This document shows positions 54,723 through 63,825 of a DNA stretch of 64,000 bases, one piece after another. The notes below the pieces were generated by a model. The model worked only from the letters and a program-made list of their open reading frames with translations, had not been told where the DNA came from and did no database searches. The stretch is from Candidatus Neomarinimicrobiota bacterium. Its GTDB lineage: Bacteria; Fidelibacterota; Marinisomatia; Marinisomatales; TCS55. The stretch covers positions 1 to 64,000 of the forward strand of contig JABIDL010000026.1 in the NCBI GenBank assembly GCA_018651745.1. The letters are read 5' to 3'. Made by a program: the position numbers and the translations under genes. Position 1 is the stretch's first letter. The number at the start of each line of letters is the position of its first letter.

Positions 54723-55635
54723 TTATTGCAACTTTTCCAATAAGATCGGATATGTGTGAAATATTAGCTTTATGGCAATACGATTCTATAGCTTTAATGA
54801 TAGATATTCCTGCAGCAGGATTTCGAAAATTTGCAGTTCCTATTTGTACCGAACTGGCACCGGCAAGCATATATTCAATTGCATCTTCTGCATTCGTAAT
54901 ACCGCCAATTCCAATTATCGGAATTTTGACCGCTGTAGAAATTTTATGGACGCACGCAAGTCCAATCGGTTTAATTGCGGGGCCGGAAAGACCGCCGTAT
55001 ATCGTATGGATGTTTGTTTTCCGCGACTGCGCATTAATACTCATTCCATACACCGTATTGATGGCAGATACAGCATCCGCCCCTCCATTTTCGGCTGCCC
55101 GAGCGATCTGTCGAATATCTGTTACATTTGGGCTGAGTTTCATAATGAGCAATTTTTCAGTCCGATTCCTTAACGCAGATGTCAACGTTTCAGTCACACC
55201 AGGATCCACGCCAAATTCAATTCCTCCGACTTTTACATTAGGACATGAAATGTTTATTTCATATCCAACAATATTTGAAGATATAGTTTCCATCATTTCC
55301 AATATTTCACAATATTCCTCTTCCGATGAACCGGCGATATTCATGATGATTGGCACCCCGATTCCTTCGTATTTCGGAATCATTTCTTCGATATATTGTT
55401 CAACGCCTATATTGGCGAGCCCTATGGAATTGATCATTCCCGAAGGCGTTTCTACAATGCGAGGTGGAGGATTTCCTTCTCTCGGATGGCGCGTGATAGA
55501 TTTGGTAATAATTGCACCCAATTTAGAAACATCTACAAGATCATTATTTTCTAATCCATAGCCAAATGTTCCCGACGCGACGAAGATAGGATTTTGGAAT
55601 GTTTCTTTACCGATGGTTGTCGTTAAATCAGGCAA
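54715..55635 (-). CDS. pyrD: Dihydroorotate dehydrogenase B, catalytic subunit
   Basis: FMN enzyme of pyrimidine synthesis, class 1B: FQNPIFVASGTFGYG, EGNPPPRIVETPSGMINSIG, INISCPNVKVGG, IMKLSPNVTDIRQIA, GGLSGPAIKPIGL and GIGGITNAEDAIEYMLAGAS. Class 1B is confirmed by the adjacent electron-transfer subunit. The open frame begins at ATG 55668 within pyrK, but TTG 55635 has GAGG 6 bases upstream and yields the usual N-terminus (about 306 aa). It overlaps pyrK by 8 bases. Confidence 0.95.
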   Translation of the reverse strand: MPDLTTTIGKETFQNPIFVASGTFGYGLENNDLVDVSKLGAIITKSITRHPREGNPPPRIVETPSGMINSIGLANIGVEQYIEEMIPKYEGIGVPIIMNIAGSSEEEYCEILEMMETISSNIVGYEINISCPNVKVGGIEFGVDPGVTETLTSALRNRTEKLLIMKLSPNVTDIRQIARAAENGGADAVSAINTVYGMSINAQSRKTNIHTIYGGLSGPAIKPIGLACVHKISTAVKIPIIGIGGITNAEDAIEYMLAGASSVQIGTANFRNPAAGISIIKAIESYCHKANISHISDLIGKVAINE

Positions 55636-56425
55636 AATGCACCTCAGACGCTTTATAAACAGGACCATCTATGCACACGAGGGAAAATTGTTCATGGTAG
55701 CTAGGTTTATTTCCATTTTTACTTGATTTTTCAATGACACAACCCTGACATAATCCCAACCCGCAAGCCATGTAGCTTTCTACAGAAAATTCTGCAGATA
55801 TTCCGGCAGAATAAGAAAAGGATTTAAGTGCCTTTAGCATCGGTTCAGGACCACAAGCAAATAACTTCGCATTGGATCTTTTTGAAGCGAGCAGCTCTAA
55901 AACCGGAATAACGGTTCCCTTCTCTCCGATACTTCCATCATCTGTTGTCAAATAAATTCCCTTATCATGGTCAGATTCTATGAAATGTTCTGAGGCGGTT
56001 TTTGCACCGAGAATTACCGTCGTCTCAATATTTTTTTCGTTACATGCATTTTTTAAATTCAACATCGGAGCCAAACCTACACCGCCCCCGATCAGGATAG
56101 GATGATTATTTAAATTATCCCAACCGGAAAAAGTATTCCCCAATGGCCCTAAAAGATTGATAGAATCACCTTTTGTCTTTTTCGTAAGGCTTAGCGTAAC
56201 GTCGCCAAAAATTTTGTATATAATCGATAGATGACTGCCATTTACAGCGGCAATGCTCATTGGACGCCGAAGCGGGTGTTCCCAGCTATCATCGGTAAGT
56301 AAACTGATAAATTGTCCGGGGCCGGTATATTCAGCGCAAATATGTGGCGCTTCTACTTCCAACTGCCACACGCCTGAAGCAATCTCCGCATTATTTACAA
56401 TGGAAGCGTCTTCAATCACGTTCAT
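55628..56425 (-). CDS. pyrK: Dihydroorotate dehydrogenase electron-transfer subunit
   Basis: FAD/[2Fe-2S] protein passing electrons from PyrD to NAD+. FAD-binding RRPMSIAAV, NAD-binding PILIGGGVGLAPML, and the cluster ligands in ESYMACGLGLCQGCVI with a fourth Cys in SLVCIDGPVY. 265 aa. Overlaps the TPR lipoprotein gene by 14 bases and pyrD by 8. Confidence 0.94.
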   Translation of the reverse strand: MNVIEDASIVNNAEIASGVWQLEVEAPHICAEYTGPGQFISLLTDDSWEHPLRRPMSIAAVNGSHLSIIYKIFGDVTLSLTKKTKGDSINLLGPLGNTFSGWDNLNNHPILIGGGVGLAPMLNLKNACNEKNIETTVILGAKTASEHFIESDHDKGIYLTTDDGSIGEKGTVIPVLELLASKRSNAKLFACGPEPMLKALKSFSYSAGISAEFSVESYMACGLGLCQGCVIEKSSKNGNKPSYHEQFSLVCIDGPVYKASEVHFA

Positions 56426-58157
56426 CTGTCGCCACTGTATCCTGTTTCATGCTTTCCACTAATTGCGTTATCATTTGCAAACGCACTTTCGCATTATTAT
56501 AAGAATCGCTTGTTGGAAAATGATTTCCCATCCATTGATAATATTTAATCGCACTGTCAGGTTCCACAAGAGAAACATCGTAATAATGAGCTAGCGAATA
56601 GGCTGCTTTGAGCCCAACTTCTGTGGTTGAATCCGACTGAATTATTTCTCGATAGGTATTCATGGCCTCAGAAACATTGGATCTCATGAATGATTCTGCT
56701 TTGAGCAATTGAGTGTGGTTCGGGTCAACTTCCTGATTTAATCCATACATTGTACGAATGCCTGTGGCAAATTCGCTCTTGGGATAATCTGATAAAATTT
56801 TCTCTTTTATGGGATCAGCATGGGCATCATTCTCCGATTCTTTTAAAAGATAAACCAACGTGAACATCGCTTTTGGCGTCCATTCAGATTTTTCCAGCGA
56901 ATCTACAATTTCATAAAAATATTGAAGAGCAGAATCGGGTTGTCCAAAATGGAACGCCCATAATTCTCCCAAATTGTAAAGCGCCGGCGCATAATTGGGG
57001 TCAGCAAATGGATCTTTTTGAGTTATTTCCAATGAATCCGCCACGGAGGTGTCTGATGTAGTTTGGACTTCAAAAATAGACGCTATCGCTGACAAGGACG
57101 CTTGATAGGACTTGATTTCCTTCCCACGCATTTGGGCGCTGTTTTTAAAGACAGATTTCCCAGATTCTTTTGGTACTTGATTATAGGATTTAAGTGCATC
57201 TTCAAAATTAAAATCTGTAAAAAGAGAAATCTCTGCCAGATTAAAGTATGCTTCTGCGGATATTTCAGTGCGAGCATAATCTGCTGCGACACCATTCAAT
57301 CGTGATACCGCGCTTTCTAATTTCCCAATAGCGATATCCAGTTTAGCGAGCTCTAACTCAAGTTCTCCCCAAATCCCATTAAATGATTCAGTAGCGAGCA
57401 ATTTCTTTATAAGATCAGATACTTCATTCCATCTCTCCTGCGATCTATATATTTTAACCAAATTTAGATTTGCTTCTTCAATCCGATTTTTAGTCAGGGA
57501 ATATTTGATTACTTTTTTGTTTGCCTTAATGGCCAATTCATAATTTTTTGCTAAGGTTGCAATATCTGCAATTCGAAAATATATTTCAGCACGGTCATTT
57601 GGATTTTTTGTCAGTTCAGCGCCTGAAATCAGATATTCCATTGCCTTTTTATTTTCATTTATTTCGAGCTGAATATCTGCTAGCGAAAAATATATTTGTG
57701 CATTTATTGCATCATCATTCGTCTTACCCAATTGCTCACTCAGTTCATTGATTGCCGGCTGGATTTTTCCTTTTTTCCATTTACACAAGCTCAACCAATA
57801 ATCTGCCTCTGCTTTTTCTTCCGGATATTCGTCTTTTATTTGGAAAAATAACTGCTGAGCTCGATTGTATTCTCTGATGTGGAACCGACTCTTTGCCATT
57901 AAAATAATTGCCGGTTTCCGAAATCTTGATTCTGGATAGTTTTCAATAACCAGCATTGACTTTTTAATTGCATTCATATAAGCTTCTGTCCCGTTTGATG
58001 GAAGCGATTGCCCAAATTTTTCTAAACGAATTTTTTCGGCAGCTTTATAATACTGCTTTGCATTGTAAAATGTGTTGAAATAAGCACATCCGGATACAAT
58101 CAACACGAAGCACATAAGTGCGATGGGTTGCTGGAATGAGATTTTGAAACCATTCAT
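56412..58157 (-). CDS. TPR-repeat lipoprotein
   Basis: Lipoprotein signal ending in VSGC (Cys about 24), directly followed by AYFNTFYNAKQYYKAAE, a motif I associate with lipoproteins of Marinimicrobia-like lineages. The rest of the 581 residues is a chain of TPR/BamD-like helical pairs (YPESRFRKPAIILMAKSRF; AQIYFSLADIQLEINENKKA; APALYNLGELWAFHFG; VGLKAAYSLAHYYD). Likely an outer-membrane scaffold; a role in envelope assembly is inferred from BamD-like repeats. Overlaps pyrK by 14 bases. Confidence 0.82.
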   Translation of the reverse strand: MNGFKISFQQPIALMCFVLIVSGCAYFNTFYNAKQYYKAAEKIRLEKFGQSLPSNGTEAYMNAIKKSMLVIENYPESRFRKPAIILMAKSRFHIREYNRAQQLFFQIKDEYPEEKAEADYWLSLCKWKKGKIQPAINELSEQLGKTNDDAINAQIYFSLADIQLEINENKKAMEYLISGAELTKNPNDRAEIYFRIADIATLAKNYELAIKANKKVIKYSLTKNRIEEANLNLVKIYRSQERWNEVSDLIKKLLATESFNGIWGELELELAKLDIAIGKLESAVSRLNGVAADYARTEISAEAYFNLAEISLFTDFNFEDALKSYNQVPKESGKSVFKNSAQMRGKEIKSYQASLSAIASIFEVQTTSDTSVADSLEITQKDPFADPNYAPALYNLGELWAFHFGQPDSALQYFYEIVDSLEKSEWTPKAMFTLVYLLKESENDAHADPIKEKILSDYPKSEFATGIRTMYGLNQEVDPNHTQLLKAESFMRSNVSEAMNTYREIIQSDSTTEVGLKAAYSLAHYYDVSLVEPDSAIKYYQWMGNHFPTSDSYNNAKVRLQMITQLVESMKQDTVATDERD

Positions 58158-58242
58158 CGGGTCTAAAATTCTGATTTTCTGACGGAAATTCCAATCAATT
58201 AACTCATTGAATACGGTAGGCAGAGACTAGTATTTTCTGCTC

Positions 58243-58698
58243 ATGTTATTATTGATTTCGTTCATGATGTCTATGTCGTCGGATTCCCTCGTGGAAACCC
58301 GGGCAGAATCAACTGAGGCACATCAAATAGTTGAGGCTTCGATATCGCATATGGGTTACATTTCCGTAAAATCGGACACGCTCGGAACGCCGATATTTAT
58401 TGATGGTGTTTTTATCGGAAATACACCGGTTAATCACCCCATTCCGGTTTCCACCGGTATGCATGAAGTCAGTTTAATTCCATCACATAAATTGGACAAT
58501 TTTGTTAAAAACAGATTACATGATTCCATTAAAAAAATAGCTGTAACTGAAGGCGACACCTTAACGGTAATGTTGTATTTTGATTATCAGGCAACGCGCA
58601 TTCAAGCTATTCGAAAAGAACAAAAATTCACCGGATATGCGGGATATACACTTTTGGGTATTGTGGCTTATCTTTTGTGGATTTCTGCCGGTGGATAA
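58243..58698 (+). CDS. PEGA-like domain membrane protein
   Basis: A weak N-terminal hydrophobic segment, then a PEGA-like beta domain (GYISVKSDTLGTPIFIDGVF, then IGNTPVNHPIPVSTGMHEVS) of the kind found in surface or wall-associated proteins, and a C-terminal transmembrane helix (TGYAGYTLLGIVAYLLWIS). 151 aa. Function unknown. Divergent from the TPR lipoprotein across 85 bases and followed by a zinc-ribbon gene. Confidence 0.7.
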   Translation: MLLLISFMMSMSSDSLVETRAESTEAHQIVEASISHMGYISVKSDTLGTPIFIDGVFIGNTPVNHPIPVSTGMHEVSLIPSHKLDNFVKNRLHDSIKKIAVTEGDTLTVMLYFDYQATRIQAIRKEQKFTGYAGYTLLGIVAYLLWISAGG

Positions 58699-58748
58699 TC
58701 TAAAACTAGCGCTTGTTTTCTACGCTAATTTGATGTGTAAATTCCATC

Positions 58749-58943
58749 ATGGATGATATAAGACTTTTTGAGGAACCATTGAAATTCAAGCCGGATTATG
58801 TTTGGCCCAAGGAAGGTGCTGAACGCAATTGCCCCAAATGCGAAACGGCAATGCAGATGAATGAAAATCGACCGGATTACTATGGTAAACCTTGGTGGTG
58901 TCCGGCGTGCCAGTGGCAGTATTCTGAAGAAGATTTTTCTTAA
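58749..58943 (+). CDS. Small zinc-ribbon protein
   Basis: 64 aa with two CxxC knuckles, RNCPKCETAMQ and WWCPACQWQY, separated by 20 residues, forming a probable zinc ribbon. Unknown role; it could bind nucleic acid or a protein partner. Its stop overlaps the convergent DUF1232 gene's stop by 4 bases. Confidence 0.7.
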   Translation: MDDIRLFEEPLKFKPDYVWPKEGAERNCPKCETAMQMNENRPDYYGKPWWCPACQWQYSEEDFS

Positions 58944-59329
58944 ACTACGAAATATTCCGGATGAGTCTTGATTATTTCATCCACAATCCAACGAACCACA
59001 ACGGCATCATCCAGTAATCCAATTTCTGGAATGGAATCTGGAATTTCATCTTCTTCTTCTAAAAAATATGTTAGTGAAAAAGCAATTTTTCTTACAAGCT
59101 CTTCTGAAATGTTGTCGGTGAAGTTTTCTAGGACAAAAATGAGTTTAGACACATCCCGAATTAATTCGCCTTCAATGGTATTAATATCCGATCGTTTGAG
59201 AAGTCCTTCAAATTTTTCAGGAAGCTGTTTGATCAGATGTGGGACAATCGTTAAATCGATTTTATCGATCTTCGAAAGGTATTTTGCCTTGTCCTCATCC
59301 GTTAAGTGGAAGTTTGAAGTTTGATTCAT
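58940..59329 (-). CDS. DUF1232 (YkvA-like) protein
   Basis: 129 aa. The C-terminal segment FSLTYFLEEEDEIPDSIPEI followed by GLLDDAVVVRWIVDEI matches the DUF1232 pattern (Y-F-x-x-x-D-x-I-P-D ... G-x-x-D-D-A). The N-terminus is helical and charged. Function unknown. Divergent from the BolA gene across 35 bases. Confidence 0.82.
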   Translation of the reverse strand: MNQTSNFHLTDEDKAKYLSKIDKIDLTIVPHLIKQLPEKFEGLLKRSDINTIEGELIRDVSKLIFVLENFTDNISEELVRKIAFSLTYFLEEEDEIPDSIPEIGLLDDAVVVRWIVDEIIKTHPEYFVV

Positions 59330-59364
59330 ATAGACCTAATTTACCTTAAATCGGAACCAAAACA

Positions 59365-59643
59365 ATGACACTTGAAGCACACGTAAAAGAAAATTTAGAA
59401 TCGTCGATGACGCTGAATCATTTTGCATATCAAGATGATACTGCAGGGCACGAGCACCATCCCGGCCGAGACGGCGGTGCCCACGTAACAGCCATGATTG
59501 TTTCTCCAAATTTTGAAGGATTGCAACTACTAAAACGCCATCAAATGGTGTACGCTGCTCTTGGAAACCTGATGCAGAATGAGATTCATGCTTTCAGCAT
59601 GAAAACTTTTACGCCTGACGAATGGGCTAACCAAAAACCTTAA
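59365..59643 (+). CDS. BolA-family protein with a His-rich loop
   Basis: 92 aa. The C-terminal part VSPNFEGLQLLKRHQMVYAA, then EIHAFSMKTFTPDEW, is the BolA signature. BolA proteins pair with monothiol glutaredoxins to carry or sense Fe-S clusters, and some regulate transcription. The variable loop here is HEHHPGRDGGAH, with four His that could supply cluster ligands. No glutaredoxin gene is in the window. A TerB-like gene follows after 10 bases. Confidence 0.88.
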   Translation: MTLEAHVKENLESSMTLNHFAYQDDTAGHEHHPGRDGGAHVTAMIVSPNFEGLQLLKRHQMVYAALGNLMQNEIHAFSMKTFTPDEWANQKP

Positions 59644-59653
59644 AGGAATTGCT

Positions 59654-60070
59654 ATGACACCAAATGATCTACCTCAATCACTTGACATTATGACTCCGCT
59701 TGAACTTGTTACCCACCTTATTACCTGCTTAAAATTGGCAGATGGCAGGATGGATTATGAAGAACGTGAAGCCTGGGCGAACGCCCTAAGCGATCTTTTT
59801 CCTGAGCATGATCCGGAGCGTGCAGTTTCCATCCTGCAATCGGCATCGCAAAAGATTCTTGAAATGAATTCCATGGAAAGAACACATTACGCTTCTACAA
59901 TCTGCGAAGCGCTCAAATCGCATTATTCAGAGGAAGAATTGGAATTCACTATTTATCCCAGACTTGAGTCCATCGCAGATGCAGATGGAATGGTTTTGTC
60001 ATCTGAAACAGATTTATTAAATGTAATAAAGTCATCTTTTGGAATATCGGATGACAATCTTGACGAGTAA
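59654..60070 (+). CDS. TerB-like helical protein
   Basis: 138 aa, all helical. TPLELVTHLITCLKLADGRM, then DYEEREAWANALSDLFPEHD, with a later SIADADGMVLSSETDLLNVI repeats the pattern of TerB-type (TerB/DjlA-N) domains: a helix, then A-D-G-x-(M/V), then an acidic helix. Metal-related stress roles are known for relatives, but no other ter gene is present. Co-directional with bolA, 10 bases apart. Confidence 0.65.
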   Translation: MTPNDLPQSLDIMTPLELVTHLITCLKLADGRMDYEEREAWANALSDLFPEHDPERAVSILQSASQKILEMNSMERTHYASTICEALKSHYSEEELEFTIYPRLESIADADGMVLSSETDLLNVIKSSFGISDDNLDE

Positions 60071-60129
60071 AAAGTTCAGGAATTAATTCAATTTAGTCAA
60101 AGTAACTACCATACCATTTTGGTACGCAA

Positions 60130-60480
60130 TTAACATGTAATATGAAGTACCGCATTGGTATTCGAAGGGGCTGTTTCTAAATAGTCACAAGCGTCAGTTG
60201 TCAGCATAATTTGAAGCGTAACACCTTTGTCTAAAGCTAAATTTTTGAATTCTTCTGTAACCGAGAGACGCCCATGATACCCCGTTCCAATTACTAATTC
60301 ATTACAATCCCAAGGGATATTTTCTTCCGAACTGAGTGGCGTATGTCCGTAGGTACTTTTAAGATGACGACTTTTTTCTTTTGACCGCGGTTTAATTTTC
60401 ATTTTATTAAGAACGACATCACAGTCGTAAGGCACATTATCTATTTTTATATGGCCGAAGTCGGTGTAATCGAATTTCAA
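60130..60480 (-). CDS. Mth938-domain protein
   Basis: 116 aa matching the Mth938/AAMDC family: YTDFGHIKIDNVPYDCDVV at the start, YGHTPLSSEENIPWDCNEL, then VIGTGYHGRLSV and a closing beta strand region. Function of the family is unclear. It stands 33 bases after the paraoxonase-like gene on the same strand. Confidence 0.87.
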   Translation of the reverse strand: MKFDYTDFGHIKIDNVPYDCDVVLNKMKIKPRSKEKSRHLKSTYGHTPLSSEENIPWDCNELVIGTGYHGRLSVTEEFKNLALDKGVTLQIMLTTDACDYLETAPSNTNAVLHITC

Positions 60481-60513
60481 AAATTATCCTCGTTTTGTAA
60501 ATGAAAGATATAT

Positions 60514-61566
60514 TTAATTAGGCAAAAACTTACAGTGCAAAAAATGATCTTCAAACACGGAGCCGATTAATAATGTGTTCCCATAAGTAGCAGCAACGCT
60601 GGATCCAGATAATTTGTTGCCTAAATCTAGAAAAATTTCCTCAATTTGAAAATGATCACTCGCTGGTTGCGTGACTCGAAATACCTGAGATGGCGATAAT
60701 GCAATTGCATTCTTTGCGTGGCGGGTAAACGCAAGCATTTTCGGATGCGATCCAATCCACACATTCCCTTCTGCATCGAGCTCAATATTATCTACACCGG
60801 AATTAAAGTCAATCGCATGGGAAAACGTGAGTGTATTGGTACTCAAATTTCGGTTATATAGAGACATCTTTTTACCAACTGTTTCTGCCACGAAAAGAGT
60901 TTTTCCATCCTGACTTATATTTATTCCATTGGCATACCCCAATTCTGAAGCCGCAACTGTAAATTTTTCTCCGTCAAAAAATAACATGTTGGAACGAGCA
61001 AGCTGTAAGTATTCTTCAATCGTCCTCCCTAATTCAGACGTATTTCCGTGATCATTGGTGACATAAAATTGATTAGTGTTAACCAGAACTAAATCGTTTG
61101 GGCTAATCATAATCGGATCCGATAGAGATTGTCGATGAATCAGGAGGCCATCAACCAAATCAAATAGTTCAATCAAATCAGCCTCTTTTGTATGATTGAC
61201 CACGCCTACGGTGACCAATCCATTTTCAGATTCGTACACTGATATTCCGTGAGGATTAAAATCGAATTTCAAATGCGCAGTAAGAGAAAATAAGCGAGGG
61301 TTTTCCTGTCGTAAATCGTACCCAAATATTGCACCTTGTTCCGGTGTTCCTGCAAGAGTTTTACGACGATCATCTGAAGAAATGAGCGCAATCCCGTTCG
61401 AAAGAATCGTGATATCTTCTGCACCAATGGCTCCAGAAATCGGTTCAATGTTTCCATCGAAATGCGGTTCAATCGTTTTGAATTCCCCTGCATCTATCAA
61501 TGTTTTGATAATCAAAATTGTTACGACAAGAATAAACCAGATTAAAATGCGGTATAATTTCTTCAT
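60514..61566 (-). CDS. Paraoxonase/arylesterase-like beta-propeller protein
   Basis: An N-terminal hydrophobic helix (about 6-24) acts as signal anchor. The propeller carries paraoxonase-family motifs in order: GAEDITILSNGIALISSDDR, FNPHGISVYESENGLVTVGV with VNH, SPNDLVLVNTNQFYVTNDHG, GYANGINISQDGKTLFVAET and VDNIELDAEGNVWIGSHPK. The Asn/Asp residues in these motifs are the calcium ligands of the family. Substrate (lactone or ester) unknown. 350 aa, full length. Confidence 0.88.
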   Translation of the reverse strand: MKKLYRILIWFILVVTILIIKTLIDAGEFKTIEPHFDGNIEPISGAIGAEDITILSNGIALISSDDRRKTLAGTPEQGAIFGYDLRQENPRLFSLTAHLKFDFNPHGISVYESENGLVTVGVVNHTKEADLIELFDLVDGLLIHRQSLSDPIMISPNDLVLVNTNQFYVTNDHGNTSELGRTIEEYLQLARSNMLFFDGEKFTVAASELGYANGINISQDGKTLFVAETVGKKMSLYNRNLSTNTLTFSHAIDFNSGVDNIELDAEGNVWIGSHPKMLAFTRHAKNAIALSPSQVFRVTQPASDHFQIEEIFLDLGNKLSGSSVAATYGNTLLIGSVFEDHFLHCKFLPN

Positions 61567-61655
61567 GATATTTACGCTTCCAAAAATTATGGAAGAAAAA
61601 TGAAATTGTTTTTACAGTTCCCTTCATTCTTTCTCAAACACAGGATAGCATTCAC

Positions 61656-62006
61656 CTACCTATCATCTTGATCTGGATTTTTACGTAATGCCTTCTTTGC
61701 TGATTGTTTTTTTTTGGTTTGAATTCGTTTTTCTTTGGAAGCCTTTGTTGCGCGAGTTGGAACCCGTTTCTTTGGTTTCTGATTCAATTTAATCAATTTT
61801 TCCCGCAATCTTTTTAAAGCAATTTCTTTATTCCGGTGTTGACTCCTCCCATCCTGACATGTAACCACAATTCCCGACGGAATATGCGTCAAGCGAACTG
61901 CACTTTCAGTTTTATTTACATGTTGGCCGCCCTTCCCGCTGGACCTATAAGTATCCACCCGGCATTCTTTTAAAAGGTCTTGATTCGTTTGCGGGATTTT
62001 TTTCAT
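61656..62006 (-). CDS. GGQ-domain release-factor-like protein (RF-1 domain only)
   Basis: 116 aa from ATG 62006 (MKKIPQTNQ). The peptidyl-tRNA hydrolysis motif [20 protein letters not shown] is intact, followed by [17 protein letters not shown] and a highly basic tail ending [13 protein letters not shown]. There is no codon-recognition domain, so it resembles ArfB/YaeJ-like or RF-H-like rescue hydrolases. The start ATG overlaps the alkB stop (ATGA), so it is translationally coupled to the alkane monooxygenase. Confidence 0.88.
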   Translation of the reverse strand: MKKIPQTNQDLLKECRVDTYRSSGKGGQHVNKTESAVRLTHIPSGIVVTCQDGRSQHRNKEIALKRLREKLIKLNQKPKKRVPTRATKASKEKRIQTKKKQSAKKALRKNPDQDDR

Positions 62007-63109
62007 AATAATGATTGAGCATTTCCGTACTTTCGATCCCATTCTACCAAGCGTGGGTTCATGATGCGGTACCACACAGGCGGCACGAGGCACAATACCA
62101 GAGTTGTTAAATATCCGTACGGCATTTGCGGTGCGTCGTTATAAGGATCCAATTTCCAAAATTTAACCATCGGTTTTTCGTGATGCGCAGAATGGCGAGT
62201 AAGTGAAAACAATACAATACTGCTGATTCGCTTATTCGTATTCCACGAATGTTCCGGACCAACGCGGCTTTCTGGTGAGCGGTAAAGTCCGTAATGTTCC
62301 ATATAATTCACAATTTCGAGCACAAATTTTGCAAAGGCAGCTTGACCTAGAAAAAGTATCAAACCGAATAGACCGCCTGCTATATAAAAAACTGCACACC
62401 ACACTGCGGACATGACATATCCTGTAATCATTCTATTCTGAAATGAAAAGATACGAATTGATTTTGTACGAAGTCTTTTGAGTTCGAGATGCCATGCACT
62501 GAGATGCCCCATGAATGTTGAACGGACGGCAAACGCGTACACATTTTCGCCTCGCTTCGCAGTAGCAGGATCTGCTTCGGTGCCCACCGTTACATGGTGG
62601 CCATATACATGTTCAATTGCAAAATCCGAATTGCAGCTGGCTGCCAAAAGCCATCGACCCTCAAACATTGCCAGGCGGTCTTTAATACGATGGGTGAGTT
62701 CATGCGCCACATTGGTTCCATATCCTGCCACTAAAAAACCAACCCCCAACAATGCGCCGATATAATCTGACCCAATATTTCCATTTCGCGCTGAAAGCAG
62801 ATCGTAGTTCGTCACGCCGCCTAACCACAGTCCCAAACTCAAAAAGTCATCCAAACCTTTTCCGGTTGACCAAGCAAATCCCAACAAGAGAATAACTATT
62901 ACCGGCAATGCTAAATGCAAAGGTATTTCTAAAAGCATTGGATAGTGAAAATCGGGCTGATTGATATCATCGCCCAGGAAGGTGTCTCCTAAAATCATGA
63001 CAAAAAATAATACAACAAAACCCAACCACATCCAGTGACCACCCAGAAAAATTCCCCACAAAACAAATCCTGTAAGAATGGGCGTAAGATAGTATTTCAG
63101 GTATTTCAT
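62003..63109 (-). CDS. alkB: Alkane 1-monooxygenase, AlkB family
   Basis: Membrane di-iron enzyme inserting oxygen at the terminal carbon of alkanes or fatty-chain compounds. The His boxes are intact: HELTH (136-140), EHVYGHH (166-172), NYMEHYGL (268-275) and RHSAHH (305-310), with about six membrane helices. 368 aa from ATG 63109 (MKYLKYY), a little shorter than well-studied AlkB enzymes. No rubredoxin gene is adjacent; electron donor and true substrate are unknown. Coupled to a GGQ protein by a 4-base overlap. Confidence 0.92.
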   Translation of the reverse strand: MKYLKYYLTPILTGFVLWGIFLGGHWMWLGFVVLFFVMILGDTFLGDDINQPDFHYPMLLEIPLHLALPVIVILLLGFAWSTGKGLDDFLSLGLWLGGVTNYDLLSARNGNIGSDYIGALLGVGFLVAGYGTNVAHELTHRIKDRLAMFEGRWLLAASCNSDFAIEHVYGHHVTVGTEADPATAKRGENVYAFAVRSTFMGHLSAWHLELKRLRTKSIRIFSFQNRMITGYVMSAVWCAVFYIAGGLFGLILFLGQAAFAKFVLEIVNYMEHYGLYRSPESRVGPEHSWNTNKRISSIVLFSLTRHSAHHEKPMVKFWKLDPYNDAPQMPYGYLTTLVLCLVPPVWYRIMNPRLVEWDRKYGNAQSLL

Positions 63110-63210
63110 TTGATGCGTTTGTACTGTGGTTAAAATTATAACCAATCTATGAATTAATACCAGTGATTGGGATAAACACTTAAATACAATTTTTGTCTCC
63201 AATAAACAAA

Positions 63211-63237
63211 ACGGCCCCCTGAAAATCAGGGAGCCGT
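63211..63237 (-). terminator. Terminator downstream of the cold-shock gene
   Basis: On the minus strand ACGGCTCCCTGA-TTT-TCAGGGGGCCGT forms a 12-bp stem (one G-T pair) followed by TTTGTTT. It ends the csp transcript before alkB. Confidence 0.88.
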
Positions 63238-63261
63238 AAAGGACACTATTTCAAATGCCAA

Positions 63262-63280
63262 AGAAGGGATTATCCCTTCT
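63262..63280 (-). repeat. Second hairpin in the csp 3' region
   Basis: AGAAGGGA-TTA-TCCCTTCT, a perfect 8-bp stem 16 bases after the csp stop and before the main terminator. No T-run follows. It may stabilise the mRNA 3' end. Confidence 0.55.
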
Positions 63281-63295
63281 CTAGGTTTGACTAGA

Positions 63296-63508
63296 CTATT
63301 GAGGTGTTACATTTTCTGCTAAAGGACCTTTTTCGCCCTCACCTTCGGTATAGTCAACAGCTTGTCCGTCAGAAAGGGTTTTAAACCCCTCCATCACGAT
63401 ATTGCTCATATGAACAAATAAATCTTTACCACCGTCAGATGGGGTGATAAAGCCAAAGCCTTTTTTGTCATTGAACCATTTTACGGTTCCTTGTTTTACA
63501 TCACTCAT
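63296..63508 (-). CDS. Cold-shock protein (CspA family)
   Basis: 70-aa single OB-fold RNA chaperone. RNP1 [15 protein letters not shown] and RNP2 DLFVHMSNI are intact. ATG 63508 (MSDVKQG) with AAGG 7 bases upstream; the in-frame extension to 63658 is not protein-like and instead marks a long leader (at least 150 bases) rich in A and T, as is usual for csp mRNAs. Confidence 0.95.
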   Translation of the reverse strand: MSDVKQGTVKWFNDKKGFGFITPSDGGKDLFVHMSNIVMEGFKTLSDGQAVDYTEGEGEKGPLAENVTPQ

Positions 63509-63658
63509 GTTGTACCTTTTTGTTTCTTGTTGTTTGTTTAATTCTTCTACCTGAAAAAATGAGTTCCTCAAAGAGAAGCTCGAATATGATGGTACTTCTA
63601 AATTACCTAACGTATTCCTACTAGTTCCTTCCTGTAAAAGCGGCTGAATGTAGACCAA

Positions 63659-63825
63659 TTTTCATAAATAACACCATATTAATTATTTTTCGTTATGTTT
63701 GGGATTTTTCTTAGCAATCTAGGATTTATTATAAATAATAGGTGTAAGGAGTTCCGAGCTACCTTCCGCTATAATGAAAGCGAAAGGCGCGCGGAGTAAA
63801 TTGATAATTAAGGTGTAGTTAAAAG
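63659..63825. other. Intergenic region with an imperfect hairpin
   Basis: No convincing gene. CCTTCCGCT (63762-63770) pairs with AGCGAAAGG (63779-63787) with one mismatch, in a short GC-rich patch inside AT-rich DNA. No T-run follows on either strand. It could be a repeat fragment. The csp promoter is presumably in the left part. Confidence 0.35.

Noticed and set aside
54752-55561. 269-codon open frame antisense to pyrD
   Set aside because: It is fully covered by a well-supported pyrD on the other strand, with no recognisable domain or ribosome site; a coding shadow.
63774-63818. 14-codon ORF (MKAKGARSKLIIKV) in the right intergenic region
   Set aside because: No ribosome site, overlaps a hairpin, too short to support.
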